NCBI RefSeq assembly: GCF_003086895.1
Contig: NZ_CP026004.1
Span: 1,586,731-1,650,730, forward strand
DNA: 64,000 bases
Direction of reading: 5' to 3'
From: Stenotrophomonas sp. ESTM1D_MKCIP4_1
GTDB taxonomy: Bacteria; Pseudomonadota; Gammaproteobacteria; Xanthomonadales; Xanthomonadaceae
Shown: one piece after another, positions 41,407-53,300 of the stretch
Layout of the letters: every line of letters begins with the position of its first letter
Position numbering within the stretch: position 1 is the stretch's first letter
Made by a program: the position numbers and the translations under genes
Notes under the pieces: generated by a model
The model's database searches: none
Told to the model about the DNA's origin: nothing
What the model saw: the letters and a program-made list of their open reading frames with translations, nothing else

Positions 41407-43089
41407 ATGTGGGAGACGCTGGGCACTGTCCGTGACCTCGGCCGGTTGCAGGAAATTGCCGCCGTCCTGATCCGCTACGGCTTTGGCGACGTGGTCCGGC
41501 GCATCGGCCTGGCCACCGTGCTCGAGCGCGCGGGACGTCTGCTGCACTGGAACGAGGAAAGCCAGCAGATGCTGCGCATGACCGCGCCGGTGCGTGTGCG
41601 CAGTGCCATGCAGGATCTCGGCCCGACCTTCGTCAAATTGGGCCAGGTGCTGGCTACCCGCGTCGACCTGCTGCCGCCGGAATGGATCGCCGAGCTTTCC
41701 GAGCTGCAGAACGCGGTCCCGGCGTTGCCGTACGCAGCCATCCGCGAACAGCTGGAAGCCGATCTGGGCGCATCTCCTTCGCAGGTGTTTGCCTTCCTTG
41801 ATGAAACCCCGATGGCGGCCGCCTCGCTGGCCCAGGCCCATCGTGCACGCCTGCATGATGGCCGTGACGTCGTGCTGAAGGTGCGGCGGCCGGGCATCCG
41901 TGACGTGGTGGAAGCCGATCTGCGGCTGTTGGCGCGGCTGGCCGAGATCGTCGAGGCGCGCCTGCCTGACCTGCGCCGCTACCGCCCGGCCGAGGTGGTC
42001 CAGCAGTTCACCGTATCGCTGCGCCGCGAACTGGATTTCGCTGCCGAGTGCCGTAACGCCGAGCGCATCGCCCGCAACTTCCAGGGCCGCCACGACATCC
42101 TGATTCCCGAGGTGCACTGGCAGTGGACCTGCGAAAGCCTGAACGTCCAGGACTTCGTCGACGGCATTCCCGGGCGTGACCTGGCCGGTGTGGATGCGGC
42201 CGGACTGGATCGCCGCGAGCTGGCCCGGCGCGGCGCCGACATTGTGCTGAAGATGGTGCTGGAAGACGGCAGCTTCCATGCCGATCCGCACCCCGGCAAC
42301 ATCATCTATCTGCGCGACGGCCGCATTGGCGTGATCGACTTCGGCATGGTTGGCGCGCTGTCTGAAATGCGTCGCTTCCAGGTCGCGCAGCTGCTGCACG
42401 GGCTGGTGGAGCAGGACCCGCAGGGCGTGGCCGACGTGCTGCTGGACTGGGCCGGTGGCGTGGAGGTGGATGAGAACCGCCTGCAGCATGACATCAGCCA
42501 GTTCGTCGACCAGTACCGCGGCGTGCCGCTGAAGGACCTGCGCATCGGCCTGATGCTGGGCGACATCACCCAGCTGCTGCGCAGCTACAGCCTGACCCTG
42601 CCGGCCGACCTGGCGCTGATGATCAAGGCTTTTTTGACCCTGGAGGGCATGGGGCGCCAGCTCGACCCGGATTTCGACATGGCCAGCGCTGCCCGCCCGT
42701 TCCTGGAACGGGTAATGCTGCAGCGGTATGCGCCGCACGCACTGCTCAAGCGCGGCCGGCGTGGCCTGTTGGGAATGATCGATTTTGCCGGTGAACTGCC
42801 ACGCGACCTGCGCAAGCTGGTCCAGGCCGCGCGCCGCGGCCGCCTGCAGCTGAAAGTCGAAACCAGCGCACTGCAGGGCTTCGGCGACCAGGTGAACCGC
42901 GCCGCCAACCGGCTGGTGATGGGCATCGTCACTGCTGCCCTGATCATCGGCTCGTCCATCGTGATGCACAGTGTGGGCGGCATATCGAGCCGGTGGCTGC
43001 TGGCCTTGGGCGTCTGCGGATTCGTCGGTGCCGGATTCTGCGGCGTCTGGATCCTGTTCTCGATATGGAGAAGCGGTAAGCACGCGTAG
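41407..43089 (+). CDS. AarF/UbiB (ABC1) family atypical kinase
   Basis: A 560-aa protein with the ABC1 kinase-like fold: the KxGQ motif (FVKLGQVLATRVDLLP), the Ala-rich loop replacing the P-loop (PMAAASLAQAHRARL), the metal-binding HADPHPGNI and DFGMVG, and two C-terminal transmembrane helices (LVMGIVTAALIIGSSIVMHSVGG; WLLALGVCGFVGAGFCGVWILFSIW). Family members support ubiquinone synthesis, and UbiB in E. coli is the closest characterised type. Whether this is the organism's UbiB or a paralogue cannot be told from the window. No ubiE or ubiJ is adjacent. Confidence 0.85.
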   Translation: MWETLGTVRDLGRLQEIAAVLIRYGFGDVVRRIGLATVLERAGRLLHWNEESQQMLRMTAPVRVRSAMQDLGPTFVKLGQVLATRVDLLPPEWIAELSELQNAVPALPYAAIREQLEADLGASPSQVFAFLDETPMAAASLAQAHRARLHDGRDVVLKVRRPGIRDVVEADLRLLARLAEIVEARLPDLRRYRPAEVVQQFTVSLRRELDFAAECRNAERIARNFQGRHDILIPEVHWQWTCESLNVQDFVDGIPGRDLAGVDAAGLDRRELARRGADIVLKMVLEDGSFHADPHPGNIIYLRDGRIGVIDFGMVGALSEMRRFQVAQLLHGLVEQDPQGVADVLLDWAGGVEVDENRLQHDISQFVDQYRGVPLKDLRIGLMLGDITQLLRSYSLTLPADLALMIKAFLTLEGMGRQLDPDFDMASAARPFLERVMLQRYAPHALLKRGRRGLLGMIDFAGELPRDLRKLVQAARRGRLQLKVETSALQGFGDQVNRAANRLVMGIVTAALIIGSSIVMHSVGGISSRWLLALGVCGFVGAGFCGVWILFSIWRSGKHA

Positions 43090-43143
43090 CGTGCTTACCG
43101 CAGCGGTTCCCAACGGGAACCGCGGAATCGCCGCGCGATTCCT

Positions 43144-43490
43144 GTAGAGCCGACCGCTGGTCGGCTGCTTTTGCTCCTGCGTCCGCGTATCCCGATTGCC
43201 GAGCATGGGCTCGGCACTACAGGTAGAGCCGACCGCCGGTCGGCTGCTCTTCCCTCAGCGCCCCCGCATTCCGAGATTGCCGAGCATGGGCTCGGCACTA
43301 CAGGTAGAGCCGACCGCTGGTCGGCTGCTCTTCCCTCGGCGCCCCCGCATTCCGAGATTGCCGAGCATGGGCTCGGCACTACAGGTAGAGCCGACCGCTG
43401 GTCGGCTGCTCTTCCCTCAGCGCCCCCGCATTCCGAGATTGCCGAGCATGGGCTCGGCACTACAGCCGGTAGCGCCGGGCCATGCCCGGC
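43144..43490. repeat. tandem array of four SMAG-type REP pairs plus a monomer
   Basis: Four head-to-tail units start with GTAGAGCCGACC at 43144, 43223, 43304 and 43385 (lengths 79, 81, 81, 81 bp). Each contains a GTAG hairpin (CCGACCGCTGGTCGG), a spacer with TTCCCTC and CCCCGCATTCCGAGA, and an inverse hairpin (GCCGAGCATGGGCTCGGC) ending CACTACAG. Units 2-4 are nearly identical; unit 1 has diverged in the spacer. A different monomer, GTAGCGCCGGGCCATGCCCGGC, follows at 43469. The array fills the gap between the UbiB-family gene and lexA. Confidence 0.92.
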
Positions 43491-43523
43491 GGCCGTTCCC
43501 GATGCCGCGGTCGTCGCCAGCAC

Positions 43524-43551
43524 TTGCGCACCCGGATATTAGTAGTAATAC
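43524..43551 (+). promoter_or_regulatory. lexA promoter, predicted to give a leaderless mRNA
   Basis: TTGCGC (43524-43529), a 16-bp spacer and TAATAC (43546-43551), with the -10 inside the SOS operator. A start point 7 bp downstream would fall at about 43558-43560, on the lexA ATG itself. Confidence 0.5.
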
Positions 43552-43557
43552 TACTAA
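43539..43557. promoter_or_regulatory. LexA operator (SOS box)
   Basis: TTAGTAGTAATACTACTAA is a perfect palindrome with 9-bp arms around a central A, matching the SOS box I know from Xanthomonas. It ends 2 bp before the lexA ATG, so bound LexA would cover both the -10 and the translation start region. Confidence 0.92.
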
Positions 43558-43559
43558 CC

Positions 43560-44195
43560 ATGGACCTGACCGACACCCAGCAGGCGATCCTGCAGTTGAT
43601 CGCCGAGCGTATCGAGAGCGAAGGCGCACCGCCGTCGCAGACTGAAATCGCACGTGCATTCGGCTTCAAGGGCGTGCGCGCGGCCCAGTACCACCTGGAG
43701 GCCCTGGAACAGGCCGGTGCGATCCGTCGCATTCCCGGCCAGGCCCGCGGCATCCGTCTGGTGCAGGCCCCACCGATCGAAAAGCTGGCCGAACCGGGCC
43801 TGCCCGACAGCGTCCTGCGACTGCCGGTACTGGGCAGGGTGGCCGCCGGCCTGCCGATCGGTGCCGACATCGGTTCGGACGATTTCGTGGTGCTGGACCG
43901 CGTGTTCTTCTCGCCGGCGCCGGATTACCTGCTGAAGGTCCAGGGCGACTCGATGATCGACGAGGGCATCTTCGACGGTGACCTGATCGGCGTGCACCGC
44001 ACCCGCGATGCCCATTCCGGGCAGATCGTGGTGGCGCGCATCGACGACGAGATCACCGTCAAGCTGCTGAAGATCGCCAAGGACCGCATCCGTCTGCTGC
44101 CGCGCAACCCCGACTACAAGCCGATCGAGGTCCTGCCCGACCAGGATTTCGCCATCGAGGGCCTGTACTGCGGCCTGCTGCGTCCCAACCGCTGA
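43560..44195 (+). CDS. lexA: SOS repressor LexA
   Basis: A 211-aa repressor. The N-terminal winged helix-turn-helix (SQTEIARAFGFKGVRAAQYHLEALEQAGAI) is followed by the S24 peptidase domain. The autocleavage bond is Ala96-Gly97 (VAAGLP), the nucleophile Ser131 (GDSMID) and the general base Lys168 (ITVKLL). The sequence is close to the Xanthomonas LexA I recall, supporting ATG 43560 as start. There is no ribosome binding site because the operator occupies that position. recA follows 218 bp downstream. Confidence 0.96.
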   Translation: MDLTDTQQAILQLIAERIESEGAPPSQTEIARAFGFKGVRAAQYHLEALEQAGAIRRIPGQARGIRLVQAPPIEKLAEPGLPDSVLRLPVLGRVAAGLPIGADIGSDDFVVLDRVFFSPAPDYLLKVQGDSMIDEGIFDGDLIGVHRTRDAHSGQIVVARIDDEITVKLLKIAKDRIRLLPRNPDYKPIEVLPDQDFAIEGLYCGLLRPNR

Positions 44196-44413
44196 GCCTC
44201 CTGCGGCAGCACTGTTCCACCGGCATTACCCCGCGGTCTTTTGTGGCGATTCTCTGGTTCCACTGAGGTTGGTACGGATGTCCGATAATTCTTTTCTGAG
44301 CGCCGGGCAGAATCTCAGCCTGTGCGATACATCCGACTTAAAGTGAGCCCATGGCAAAGAAGACCCCGAAAGACAGCACCCCCAACGACATGACCTCTGC
44401 AAGGACCAATACG

Positions 44414-45451
44414 ATGGACGAGAACAAAAAGCGTGCCTTGGCCGCTGCTCTGGGCCAGATCGAAAAGCAGTTCGGCAAGGGCTCGGTGATGCGCATGGGC
44501 GACCGCGTGGTCGAGCCCGTCGAGGCCATCCCGACCGGCTCGCTGATGCTCGACATCGCACTGGGCATCGGCGGCCTGCCGAAGGGGCGTGTCGTTGAAA
44601 TCTACGGTCCGGAATCGTCCGGCAAGACCACTCTGACCCTGCAGGCCATCGCCGAATGCCAGAAGATGGGGGGCACCGCCGCCTTCATCGACGCCGAGCA
44701 CGCGCTGGACCCGATCTACGCCGCCAAGCTGGGCGTGAACGTGGACGACCTGCTGCTGTCCCAGCCCGATACCGGTGAGCAGGCGCTGGAAATCGCCGAC
44801 ATGCTGGTCCGGTCGGGCTCGGTGGACATCCTGGTCATCGACTCGGTTGCCGCACTGACCCCCAAGGCCGAAATCGAAGGCGAAATGGGTGACCAGCTGC
44901 CGGGCCTGCAGGCCCGTCTGATGAGCCAGGCGCTGCGCAAGTTGACCGGCAACATCAAGCGCTCCAATACCCTGGTGGTCTTCATCAACCAGCTGCGCAT
45001 GAAGATTGGTGTGATGATGCCGGGCCAGAGCCCGGAAACCACCACCGGTGGCAACGCACTGAAGTTCTACGCCTCGGTGCGCCTGGATATCCGCCGCATC
45101 GGCGCGATCAAGAAGGGCGACGAGATCATCGGCAACCAGACCAAGATCAAAGTCGTCAAGAACAAGCTGGCGCCTCCGTTCAAGCAGGTCATCACCGAGA
45201 TCCTGTACGGCGAAGGCATCAGCCGCGAAGGCGAACTGATCGACATGGGTGTGGATGCCAAGCTGGTTGAGAAAGCCGGCGCCTGGTACAGCTACGGTGA
45301 AGAGCGCATCGGCCAGGGCAAGGACAACGCCCGTGGCTACCTGCGTGACAATCCGACCGTCGCCGCCAAGCTTGAAGCCGAGCTGCGCGAGAAGTTCCAG
45401 CCGTCCGAAGCCGCCCGCGAGGAAGGCGACGACGACGGCGACGACGAGTAA
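44414..45451 (+). CDS. recA: recombinase RecA
   Basis: A 345-aa recombinase that forms filaments on single-stranded DNA and triggers LexA cleavage. Walker A is GPESSGKTT at residues 65-73; other landmarks are the [11 protein letters not shown] segment, L1 and L2 DNA-binding loops ([42 protein letters not shown]) and the acidic tail [13 protein letters not shown] 44414 is chosen because MDENKKRAL is the usual N-terminus and AAGGA lies 8 nt upstream; an in-frame ATG at 44351 would add 21 unusual residues. I see no copy of the lexA-type operator before it. Confidence 0.97.
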   Translation: MDENKKRALAAALGQIEKQFGKGSVMRMGDRVVEPVEAIPTGSLMLDIALGIGGLPKGRVVEIYGPESSGKTTLTLQAIAECQKMGGTAAFIDAEHALDPIYAAKLGVNVDDLLLSQPDTGEQALEIADMLVRSGSVDILVIDSVAALTPKAEIEGEMGDQLPGLQARLMSQALRKLTGNIKRSNTLVVFINQLRMKIGVMMPGQSPETTTGGNALKFYASVRLDIRRIGAIKKGDEIIGNQTKIKVVKNKLAPPFKQVITEILYGEGISREGELIDMGVDAKLVEKAGAWYSYGEERIGQGKDNARGYLRDNPTVAAKLEAELREKFQPSEAAREEGDDDGDDE

Positions 45452-45461
45452 GTCTTGCTGT

Positions 45462-45499
45462 GGGGCAGGGCGGCGCCGTCAGTGACGTCGCCCTGTCCC
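45462..45499 (+). terminator. recA-recX intergenic hairpin
   Basis: GGGGCAGGGCGGCG (45462-45475) pairs with CGTCGCCCTGTCCC (45486-45499) over 14 bp with two G-U pairs and a 10-nt loop. No T-run follows. Its position 10 bp after recA matches the hairpin that limits recX read-through in E. coli, so partial termination is a fair inference. Confidence 0.65.
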
Positions 45500-45562
45500 G
45501 CAGGTTAGAACCGCCCACGGACGGGCAGGGCGCCAGGGACGGCGCCACCCTTGGAGCAATTG

Positions 45563-46051
45563 ATGTCCGATGCCGACGCCCCGTCTGGCCGCAAGCGCCG
45601 GCCGCGCGAACAGACCCCCGTACAACGCGCCCTCGGGCTGCTGGTGCGGCGTGAGCATTCGCGCAAGGAGCTGACCCGGAAGCTGACCGCCCGCGGTGTC
45701 GAGGGTGAGGCGGCCGAGGCAGCCGTTGCCAAGCTGACCGAGGCCGGCTGGCAGGACGACACCCGTTTTGCGGAGAATCTCGTCCGGATGCGCGCCAATA
45801 CCGGCTATGGCCCCATCCATGTCCGCGCCGAGCTGGGCACCCACGGGCTGGACAGCGCCGCCATTGCAGCGGCCATGGAAACGTACGAGGGGGACTGGCA
45901 GGAGAACGCGCGCGACCTGGTCCGCCGCCGCTTCGGCGAGGACGGCCCGCAGGACCTGGCGCAGCGCCGCAAGGCGGCCGATCTGCTGGCGCGGCGCGGC
46001 TTCGACGGTGACAGCATCCGTCGCGCGACCCGCTTCGACCCGGATGACTGA
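45563..46051 (+). CDS. recX: RecA regulator RecX
   Basis: A 162-aa protein made of repeated three-helix modules: [71 protein letters not shown], and [43 protein letters not shown]. It is the RecA filament modulator. ATG 45563 has GGAG 6 nt upstream. Placement directly after recA is the standard arrangement. Confidence 0.93.
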   Translation: MSDADAPSGRKRRPREQTPVQRALGLLVRREHSRKELTRKLTARGVEGEAAEAAVAKLTEAGWQDDTRFAENLVRMRANTGYGPIHVRAELGTHGLDSAAIAAAMETYEGDWQENARDLVRRRFGEDGPQDLAQRRKAADLLARRGFDGDSIRRATRFDPDD

Positions 46052-46160
46052 GACTGGCGGCGCCGGGCCTGATACCCTTTAGGTTTTCGGCGGTCCGTTA
46101 CGGCCCCGGCCAGTCAGGTCGGCGGTTCGGGGCTGCCGGCCCGCACACTGCCAGCCCCCA

Positions 46161-48809
<2,649 letters not shown>

Positions 48810-48833
48810 TGTAAACCCCTGCCGTCCCCCTCC

Positions 48834-48863
48834 TTGTAGGAGCGGGACGGCTGACGGTACCAT
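48834..48863 (+). promoter_or_regulatory. possible csrA promoter
   Basis: TTGTAG, 18-bp spacer, TACCAT, between alaS and csrA. The match to sigma-70 consensus is weak to moderate. It would leave a leader of about 90 nt before csrA. Confidence 0.32.
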
Positions 48864-48897
48864 TACGAAATCTTTTCCCTTTGTCGTGGGGACGCTT

Positions 48898-48914
48898 CTT
48901 GACGGAGCGTCAAG
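48898..48914 (+). promoter_or_regulatory. GGA-loop hairpin in the csrA leader
   Basis: CTTGACG and CGTCAAG form a 7-bp stem around GAG, so a GGAG sits at the top of the hairpin. The csrA ribosome binding site (GGAG 48947-48950) is a second GGA. CsrA binds such GGA motifs, so autoregulation is possible but unproven here. Confidence 0.4.
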
Positions 48915-48960
48915 CCGGTGGGGGATACCCTTCCACACGGTTCCATGGAGACTTACAAAA

Positions 48961-49164
48961 ATGTTGATCCTGACTCGCCGCGTCGGCGAAACCCTGATGA
49001 TCGGAGACTCGGTGAGCGTCACCGTGCTCGGCGTCAAGGGCAACCAGGTGCGTATCGGCATCACCGCGCCGAAGGACGTTGCTGTGCATCGCGAAGAGAT
49101 CTACCAGCGCATCCAGCGTGGTGATGAAGCCGGCAGCACCGGAAGTGAAAATTCCGGCGAATAA
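48961..49164 (+). CDS. csrA: carbon storage regulator CsrA (RsmA)
   Basis: A 67-aa RNA-binding regulator of translation. The sequence starts [34 protein letters not shown], has Leu4 and Arg44 (AVHREEI) at the RNA-contact positions, and ends in a short Ser/Gly/Glu-rich tail. It works as a strand-swapped dimer on GGA motifs near ribosome binding sites. It follows alaS by 151 bp and precedes tRNA-Ser. Confidence 0.97.
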   Translation: MLILTRRVGETLMIGDSVSVTVLGVKGNQVRIGITAPKDVAVHREEIYQRIQRGDEAGSTGSENSGE

Positions 49165-49168
49165 AAGC

Positions 49169-49198
49169 TTTACCTTCGCGTCTGATTAACGTTATGAT
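49169..49198 (+). promoter_or_regulatory. tRNA-Ser promoter
   Basis: TTTACC, 18-bp spacer, TATGAT, followed by the GC-rich stretch CACGCCCCGC. A GC-rich discriminator is typical of promoters under stringent control. Transcription would start about 40 nt before the mature tRNA. Confidence 0.55.
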
Positions 49199-49244
49199 TC
49201 ACGCCCCGCTGAGGTGCACCGCACCAGACGCGGAGAAAAACCCC

Positions 49245-49337
49245 GGAGCGATGCCCGAGTGGCTGAAGGGGCTCCCCTGCTAAGGGAGTATAGGGTCAAA
49301 AGCTCTATCGAGGGTTCGAATCCCTCTCGCTCCGCCA
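49245..49337 (+). tRNA. tRNA-Ser (anticodon GCT)
   Basis: A 93-nt class II tRNA beginning GGAGCGATGCC and ending in an encoded CCA. The anticodon stem-loop is CTCCC-CTGCTAA-GGGAG with anticodon GCT; the variable arm is long (TAGGGTCAAAAGCTCTA) and the T arm reads GGTTCGAATCC. Confidence 0.96.
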
Positions 49338-49349
49338 GATACAAGAAAG

Positions 49350-49380
49350 CGCCCGCAGATCACGATCTGCGGGCGTTTTT
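49350..49380 (+). terminator. intrinsic terminator after tRNA-Ser
   Basis: CGCCCGCAGAT, loop CACG, ATCTGCGGGCG: an 11-bp perfect stem followed by TTTTT, 12 bp after the tRNA. It lies on the 3' side of the convergent DUF1684 gene as well. Confidence 0.9.
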
Positions 49381-49423
49381 CGTTATGCGCGCACGCACGC
49401 ATGTCCATGCCAACCGCAGTCCG

Positions 49424-50392
49424 TCATCGGTGCGAAGTGGCGTATTTCTTTTCGCCCGCAAGTACGGCCAGGCGCACGCGGGGCTGGCTGCCGTCCTGCT
49501 GCGCCAGGCGATTCTCCGGCGGCGGCAGAGGGCACGTTGCGAATTCGGTGTAGGCACACGGCGGGTTGTAGGCGCGGTTGAAATCCAGCGTGACCGAACC
49601 ATCAGCGGCAACAGGATCGGTCCGCAGATAACGGCCCACGCCATAGGTCTGCCGGCCCGTCGTCTGGTCCTGGAACATCAGGTTCAAGCCCTTGGCCGGA
49701 TCACCCAGGGCCTGCAGCTGCCACTCATGTCCTTCCTTCTTGAACCGCACATAGCCTGGATTCGGCGTGTCGGTGATCTCGCCAAGGACATTGACGATCG
49801 GCAGCGTCCTGCCTGCCGGGTGCGGCACGAACTGCGCCTGCACGCGCCAGTGCTCGTCGGCCGGGAAGAAGTCGAGTCCCGCAAAGTCGCGGCGTGCGGG
49901 TGCATCGGCGTGCCGGACCCGAAGGGCAAGGCGCTGTCCGCGACGGATGACCGAGATCTTTCCCTTGCCGTCGTCATAGGCGAGCGTGGTCCCGGCGCCG
50001 CTGCCTTCCGGAACCAAGCGCGTCGTGCCCTGCAGAAGGGTCTCATCCACCGTGATGGGCACACCCGCTGCGGGTTGGAAGTACACGCCATCGGCCCGCA
50101 GTTCGACCTGGCCCAGTTGGTCGGGTCCGATGGCCAGCCGGATGCTGTTGTCCTCGCCAGCGCCCACGCGTTGCTTGCCTGCGTCGAGCCAATGCAGCCC
50201 GGTCAGGCTGGTCCAGCCATCCGGCCTGGCAAGGTCCTCGGCGCGCTTGCGCACCCACTCGGCGTGCGCCGTCTGGAAGGCTGTCGATGCAGGTGCATCC
50301 GTGCCGGCCTGGACAGTCGTGGATGCCTGCGGGCTGCACGCGAGCACGCAAAGCGAGGCAGCCAGCAGGGATGCAAGGGGCAGCGTCTTCAT
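49424..50392 (-). CDS. DUF1684 lipoprotein
   Basis: A 322-aa predicted lipoprotein: signal MKTLPLASLLAASLCVLAC with the lipobox cysteine at residue 19. The mature part matches the DUF1684 family: HAEWVRKRAEDLARPDGWTSLTGLHWLDAGKQRVG near the start and YGVGRYLRTDPVAADGSVTLDFNRAYNPPCAYTEFATCPLPPPENRL near the end. The second segment is the strongly conserved family core with its NPPCAY and CPLPPPEN motifs. The function of the family is not known. It starts 4 bp after the stop codon of a TonB-dependent receptor, so the two are almost certainly co-expressed. Confidence 0.88.
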   Translation of the reverse strand: MKTLPLASLLAASLCVLACSPQASTTVQAGTDAPASTAFQTAHAEWVRKRAEDLARPDGWTSLTGLHWLDAGKQRVGAGEDNSIRLAIGPDQLGQVELRADGVYFQPAAGVPITVDETLLQGTTRLVPEGSGAGTTLAYDDGKGKISVIRRGQRLALRVRHADAPARRDFAGLDFFPADEHWRVQAQFVPHPAGRTLPIVNVLGEITDTPNPGYVRFKKEGHEWQLQALGDPAKGLNLMFQDQTTGRQTYGVGRYLRTDPVAADGSVTLDFNRAYNPPCAYTEFATCPLPPPENRLAQQDGSQPRVRLAVLAGEKKYATSHR

Positions 50393-50396
50393 GCGG

Positions 50397-53300
50397 TCAC
50401 CAGTTCTTTGAAATGCCGAGGTGGAGGTAACGCCCATAGGTTTCATGCAGCGCGCTCAGATAATTGCCGGATGCATTGAGGGGCGGCTCCTTGTTGAACA
50501 GGTTGCGCGCGCCAACCTCCACGGCGGTGCCCTTGAGCACGCCATCGTGGAACTCCTTCTTCACCGACAGCGCCCAGCGCTGGGTGGAATCGACGACGTA
50601 AGGCCGGCCGTCGGAGTAGGCGCCTGCGGTTACGCTGTCGATGTAGTCATCGCGCAGCCGCACGGTCCAGTCCTGCAGGTTCCAGATCAGGGTGGCGCTG
50701 GCCCGCCACTCCGGCTTGGCGCCGTTGATCCCCACTTCGTTGGCCGCCCCCAGGTCCGGCGCGATGATGTTCAGTTCACCGCGTGCGATGGCGGCGGCAA
50801 TCAGCTGCACTTCGGCGGGTTTCTGCTGGGTGTACTGCTTCAGCTGGCTGGCGCTGAGCAGCAGCGCGAAGCTGCCCCACCCGGTATCCGGCAGGCGCCA
50901 GGTGACGTTGTAGTCCACGCCGGACGCGGTCAGCGGCTGGCGGTTCTGGTAGCGGTTGTAGATGTGGGTGACCACGCCGGCAGGTTGCAGGCCGGTGCCT
51001 GCAAACAGGGCGACATCCTCGGTGGTCACCTGCGCACGCACCACGTTGGGGTTGCTGGTGCCCTCGACCACGCGCAGGTACGCGTCGTAAAGCAGTTCTT
51101 CGCCCATGGTGCTGATCGGGTTCTCCACTTTTATCCGCCACGCGTCCACGCTCAGGTTCACAGAGCCCAAGCGCCCAGGCAGCGCGCGAGGCTCGAAGAC
51201 CACGCCCCACGACGACTGTCGCGTGGTTTCCGGCTTCACGTCATCGCCATACGACGTCACTGCACTGACCGAAGGTTTGACCGCCGAACCACTGCTGTAG
51301 GCATTCAGGCAGGCGCTGTAGTCCGGTTGTGCGCCTTTGGCGATCAGCGCGTGGCAACGGATGGCGTCGTTGTTGAAACCGAACCCGTAGGTGGGCGGCG
51401 AGTTGACCAGTTCCAGGCCGGGGGCACGGAATCCGCCGCTGACCGAGCCACGCAGCAGCAGGCTGTCATTGACCTTCCACGCTGCCGCCAGTTTCGGCTT
51501 GGCGACCTTGCCGGCGTCGCTGTAATCCTCCCAGCGACCGGCGATCTGCAGGTCCAGCGACTGCACCAGCGGCACGCCGTGCGCGGGGGAAACCAGTGGT
51601 ACGGCCAGTTCGATCAGCGCGGAGGTGACATTGCGGCTGCCATGCACATCCGGCCGCGGGCTGTGGGTGAAGAAGTTGCTGGGCGCTACGGTGCCGGTGT
51701 ACCAGTCGGTGTAGGGATGGCTGCCGTCGATGTTGCCATCGCGGTCATCGATGCGGCTTTCGTAGCGGTACTCGACGCCGGCGGCGAGGCCGATGTCACC
51801 GGCATACCAATTGAGAAAATCGGAGCGGTTGACCTTGAAATCCCACAGCGCCAGTTCGGCAGTGCCTTCGCGCGTTGCCTCGCCGATGAACGCCGATGTG
51901 TCGTAGGGCGTGGCATCACCCACGCGGATCCTGGCTGGATCGCCGCCACTGAAGGGATTGTAGGCACTGGCATCGGTGCGGTTCACCGCCTCGATGAACG
52001 CATCGGTGAGTCCGCCCTGCTGCACGTCCGTGCTGCGCGCGCGTGAGTACAGCAGTGCGCTTTCCCAGTTCCAGCCACCTTCGGTCCAGCCGCGCACGCC
52101 CAGCAGGACGCGTGACTGCTCGTTGTCGACCTTCACCCGGCGGATCCCTGAATCAGCGAACTGATAGTTCAGCAGCCGTATCGCATCGGCACCGCGCAGC
52201 GCGTCCGGAACCCAGTAGGCATCGGGACGGATGTGCAGCAGGAAACCTTCGCCGCCGAAGCCGGATTCGCTGCTGACCCACGATTCGGAGCGCGCCCGGT
52301 AATAGCCCAGCTCACCGAACAGCTGCAGGTTGTCATTGATGTCGAAGCGTCCGCTTGCGAACACATTGCCCTTGCTGATGGCAGGTGCCGAGGTGATGCC
52401 GGGTTCGGCGGCGGAATCATAGTGATAGCGCGTGGGGACCGCGCCGGACACGAGTGCGCCGGTGGCCGGGTCGATGCTCCAGCTGCCGGTGCGCCTGCCG
52501 TTGGTGTAGGTATCGAAGTGCCCCCACGGCGTCCGCGTGCTGAAGCCGGAGGTGCCGTTCGGGTCCGGCACGCTGGTGCCATCGCCCAGCGGCCGGCGGC
52601 CATCGGTGGCGGTGAACCAGGCGTCGGAATTGCGCTGCGCCGTGCGCTTGGAGAAGCCGTACAGGAGCGAGAGGTTGCCGCGCTCTTCGGCGAAGTCGCT
52701 GCCCAGGTAGCCATCCAGCGAGATGTCTTCACGATGACCGTCGGAGACCTTGCCGTAGTTCAGGCTGACACCACCGCCGTTCTGCAGGTTGCTGGGTGTC
52801 ACCAGGTCGACCACGCCAGCCACGGCGTCGGAGCCGTAGATGGAGGCGGCACCGTCCAGCAGCAGGTTGATCCGCTCCAGGCCGAAGGTCGGGATGGCAT
52901 TGGCGTTGTAGGTCGTATCGTCGCCGCTGTTGCTGATGGGGTGCTGCACGGTACGCCGGCCATTGACCAGCAGCAGCGTGTACTTGGCGCCGAGATTGCG
53001 CAGGTTGATCGCGCCTACGTCGCCACGCGCGACATTCGAGTTGCGCCCGGCGTTGGTGGTGCCCTTTTCGGTGACGGCAACATCGCCAAACTGCGGCAGG
53101 CTGCGGAACAGCTCGTTGCCATTGGTAGCGCCGGTCGCGTCGATCTGCTCGCGGTCAACCGCCACCACCGGCAGCGCGGCCTGCGCGCCACCGCCGGCGA
53201 TCTGCGAGCCCAGTACGGACACCTTGTCCAGCAAGCGTGCCTGGCCCTCCTGCGCGTGTGCGGCAGGCGTGTGCTTTTCCTCGGCGGCCTCTGCCATCGG

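Noticed and set aside
43144..43465. CRISPR-like regular repeat of about 81 bp
   Set aside because: The units are contiguous with no unique spacers, each holds two facing REP hairpins, and no cas genes are near.
44351..44413. Longer RecA start giving 21 extra residues
   Set aside because: RecA proteins of this family begin MDENKK, and a good ribosome binding site precedes ATG 44414.
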